Shown here piece by piece: positions 61,898 to 64,000 of a stretch of 64,000 bases of DNA (the stretch's first letter is position 1; each line of letters starts with the position of its first letter). Below the pieces are notes generated by a model, which saw only the letters and a program-made list of their open reading frames with translations, was not told the origin of the DNA and did not search any database. Origin of the DNA: G965197715 sp965247615 (GTDB lineage Bacteria; Chloroflexota; Dehalococcoidia; Lucifugimonadales; UBA1127); assembly GCA_965247615.1 (NCBI GenBank), contig OZ252022.1, positions 806,001-870,000 of the forward strand. Direction: 5' to 3'. Position numbers and translations under genes: made by a program.

Positions 61898-62601
61898 GGT
61901 CGCTCCTCACGTCTCCAGAGGCTCCATACTACCTGCACGGCTGGCGGCGGTCAATTTCGGGTCCAGCGCGCAACGCTGGGCGTGGTCCCTCCCAGCGGGC
62001 CGCAGCCCAACCCCGCCGTCATTCCCACGAAGGGAGACCTTTGCGCAACCGTCATTCCCGCACCCACCTGCCGTCGTTCCCGCGAAAGCGGGAATCCAGG
62101 GTGGGGTCTCAGGCTGGCGGGGCCTGCTTCACTTACACAACCTCGCTCTCCGCGGGGAGTTATGCAAAGGTCTCCGAAGGCGGGAATCCAGGCGCGGGGG
62201 CTGCGGGGTCTCCCGCTCGGCCGCTCATGGTGAGCCGGTCATTCCTCTTGACTCTCAAGACAGTTGCTGCCGAAGGATGTGCGCCCATCAACCGCCGCCC
62301 CCAGCACACTCTCCCCCCACAAAGCCGTCGCGCAGCGACCCCCCTGTGCCATCCTCCCCTTGCCCCTACAGGAACGTATGCCTTAGCATTCCTTCAGCAG
62401 ACCCGCCCAGGCACGGAGGTCCCCATGCCCCCCGCGAAAACAAACATCTTTTTGTCTATTCGTTCTCTATTCGTTCCAGGCTCGACCAGATAGATTCGTT
62501 TCCTAAAAAAACACAAATGGCAATCAAACACGGAAGAACAATCAAACCACGTCCACCGCCTACCGTCGATCAGGTGGTGGATGTGAGGTCGGCCGGCCGC
62601 G
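61898..62601. other. 704-base intergenic region with repeats
   Basis: Contains the perfect hairpin TTCCCGCGAAAGCGGGAA (62077-62094), half copies near 62020 and 62175, and the palindrome GTCGCGCAGCGAC (62327-62339). An A/T-rich stretch lies near 62440-62530. No gene seen. Confidence 0.6.
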
Positions 62602-62630
62602 TTGACGCTCCGTTGAGCCCCTGTTACCAT
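62602..62630 (+). promoter_or_regulatory. sigma70-like promoter of thrC
   Basis: TTGACG at 62602-62607 and TACCAT at 62625-62630, spacer 17 bases; the ATG is 26 bases downstream. Confidence 0.45.
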
Positions 62631-62655
62631 AAAGTACGATGCCCAAGTAAGAGGA

Positions 62656-63885
62656 ATGCCCTTGGCCTACGTCACAGGCTTGCGCTGCCGGGAGTGCGCT
62701 CGAGAGTATCCCATCGAGCCTCTCAACGTTTGCGACTTCTGCTTCGGACCCCTGGAGTTGGTATACGACTACGATGCCATCGCCAAGGTCATCGACAAGG
62801 ATCGCATTCAGAGCGGCCCCCCAACCATGTGGCGATATCAAGACCTCTTGCCAGTGGACGCCGCCGGCGCCGTTGACCTGCACACAGGGTTCACGCCCCT
62901 GATACGTGCCCGGAACCTCGGCCAGCGGTTGGGGCTCGATGAGCTCTATGTCAAAAACGATTCAGTGAACCCAACCTTCTCCTTCAAGGACCGTGTGGTG
63001 TCGGTGGCCTCGACCAAGGCCCTGGAGTTTGAGTTCGATACACTGGCCTGCGCCTCCACAGGCAACCTGGCAGGATCCGTCGCAGCCCATGCGGCCAAGG
63101 CGGGCATGAAGGGCTACATCTTCATTCCCTCGGACCTGGAAGCGGGCAAGGTTGTGGGCGCGGGCATCTATGGGCCTACGGTGATAGCTGTTGATGGCAG
63201 CTACGACGATGTCAATCGCCTCTGCAGCGAGCTGTCTGAGATCTACCACTGGGCTTTCGTCAATATCAACATGCGGCCCTACTACGCCGAGGGAAGCAAG
63301 ACCCTGGCCTACGAGGTTGCCGAACAGCTTGGCTGGCGCGCCCCCGCCCACTGCGTCGTCCCCCTCGCCTCCGGGGCCATGTTCACCAAGATCTGGAAGG
63401 GGCTCAACGAGTTCGCGTCTCTAGGGTTGATCTCGGACGTCCCCACGCACATGCACGCGACACAGGCGGAGGGATGCAGCCCTATCGCCACGGCGTGGCA
63501 CGCGGGCACGGAGCACACCCGGCCCGTGAAGCCCGACACTATCGCCAAGTCCCTGGCAATAGGCAACCCTGCCGACGGCTTCTACGCCCTTCAGGCCATC
63601 AAACAGTCCCAGGGCACCGCCGTCATCGTGCCTGAAGACGAGATTGTGACTGGAATACAACTCCTGGCCGAGACCGAAGGGATCTTTACCGAGACCGCGG
63701 GCGGCGTAACTATCGCCGGGCTCAAGCGCCTAGTAGACCAGGGAGACATCAAGCGCGAGGAGCTCACTGTAGTCTACATAACCGGCAATGGCCTGAAGAC
63801 CCAAGAGGCCGTGGCGAAAACCATCAGCCCCCTGAACATTCAGCCGACGGTTAGCGGCTTTGAGGCGGCGCTCAACGTTAGGTAG
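62656..63885 (+). CDS. thrC: threonine synthase
   Basis: 409 residues. An N-terminal zinc-ribbon (CRECAREYPIEPLNVCDFC) precedes the PLP fold. The PLP lysine is in NPTFSFKDRVVSVA, the phosphate loop is ACASTGNLAGSVAAHA, and LASGAMFTKIWKG follows. Converts O-phosphohomoserine to threonine. GAGG lies immediately before the ATG at short spacing. A NIL-domain gene follows after 66 bases, a frequent arrangement. Confidence 0.95.
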   Translation: MPLAYVTGLRCRECAREYPIEPLNVCDFCFGPLELVYDYDAIAKVIDKDRIQSGPPTMWRYQDLLPVDAAGAVDLHTGFTPLIRARNLGQRLGLDELYVKNDSVNPTFSFKDRVVSVASTKALEFEFDTLACASTGNLAGSVAAHAAKAGMKGYIFIPSDLEAGKVVGAGIYGPTVIAVDGSYDDVNRLCSELSEIYHWAFVNINMRPYYAEGSKTLAYEVAEQLGWRAPAHCVVPLASGAMFTKIWKGLNEFASLGLISDVPTHMHATQAEGCSPIATAWHAGTEHTRPVKPDTIAKSLAIGNPADGFYALQAIKQSQGTAVIVPEDEIVTGIQLLAETEGIFTETAGGVTIAGLKRLVDQGDIKREELTVVYITGNGLKTQEAVAKTISPLNIQPTVSGFEAALNVR

Positions 63886-63951
63886 CCCGTGCCGGGCACT
63901 GGCGCGGCGGTCCTCTTGGCATGTTGCCCGGCGGCACAGAGGAGACCATTC

Positions 63952-64000
63952 ATGGCGAATCAGCGTGTGCGGTTCACCTTTCCGACAAGGCTCATCCCGG
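63952..64000 (+). CDS. start of a NIL-domain-like protein, cut by the window edge
   Basis: ATG with GAGGAG upstream, reading MANQRVRFTFPTRLIP to the window end. RVRFTFP-x2-LI is the usual opening of NIL domains encoded after thrC. Only 16 codons are visible. Confidence 0.5.
   Translation, partial: MANQRVRFTFPTRLIP

Noticed and set aside
7653..62339. Recurring GC-rich repeats as a possible CRISPR array
   Set aside because: Copies are dispersed over the window with genes between them; there is no regular spacing or spacer pattern and no cas gene.

Overview
The window is a 64 kb stretch of a high-GC bacterial chromosome. The mix of genes points to Chloroflexota, most likely a Dehalococcoidia/SAR202-type lineage. 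It combines several Rieske oxygenases, LigB/LigJ-type aromatic ring-cleavage genes, amidohydrolases, a CaiB/BaiF CoA-transferase and many SDRs with small proteins common in Chloroflexota (DUF5679, DUF2203, DUF3090). This placement is inference from gene content; there is no rRNA or other marker in the window.

Layout. 1-9.2 kb: two tandem Rieske oxygenase genes (the first cut by the window edge), an orphan DNA methyltransferase, cinA, a Gfo/Idh/MocA oxidoreductase, and a LigB-like plus LigJ-like pair. 9.4-15.7 kb: CoA-transferase, SDR, small conserved proteins, a two-domain rhodanese, a MazF-type toxin and a beta-carbonic anhydrase. 15.8-25.4 kb: mostly minus-strand housekeeping genes (DNA glycosylase, pepA, kinase, HNH nuclease, CvpA-like protein, SDR, lon, cysteine synthase). 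25.4-33.8 kb: toxin-antitoxin operon, a degenerate Rieske homologue, an IS481-like element carrying foreign cargo, a universal stress protein, a zinc alcohol dehydrogenase and an MBL-fold hydrolase. 33.9-36.1 kb: a lower-GC island bounded by direct repeats. 36.1-46.9 kb: PEPCK-like ATPase, second LigJ-like gene, bicupin, SDR, secreted protease, plsY and an aldo/keto reductase. 47.0-49.5 kb: a type II restriction-modification pair. 50.4-64 kb: D-aminoacylase-like amidohydrolase, peptide-binding lipoprotein, tgt, pgi-gnd, floA-nfeD, thrC and the start of a NIL-domain gene.

The strongest unusual signal is at 14499-14501. An in-frame TGA sits exactly at the catalytic cysteine of the second rhodanese domain. 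The reading frame continues with the conserved C-terminus of the family to a second stop at 14625-14627, and a short hairpin with a G-starting loop lies 18 nt after the TGA. This is a candidate selenocysteine rhodanese.

The second theme is a dispersed palindrome, GTCGC-N4-GCGAC, with more than 20 copies, mostly at the 3' ends of genes. Some copies provide stop codons, three lie inside coding sequence, and one is split by the IS481-like element. Several genes are well-preserved family members that have lost catalytic residues (a Rieske homologue, an SDR, a HhH-GPD protein).
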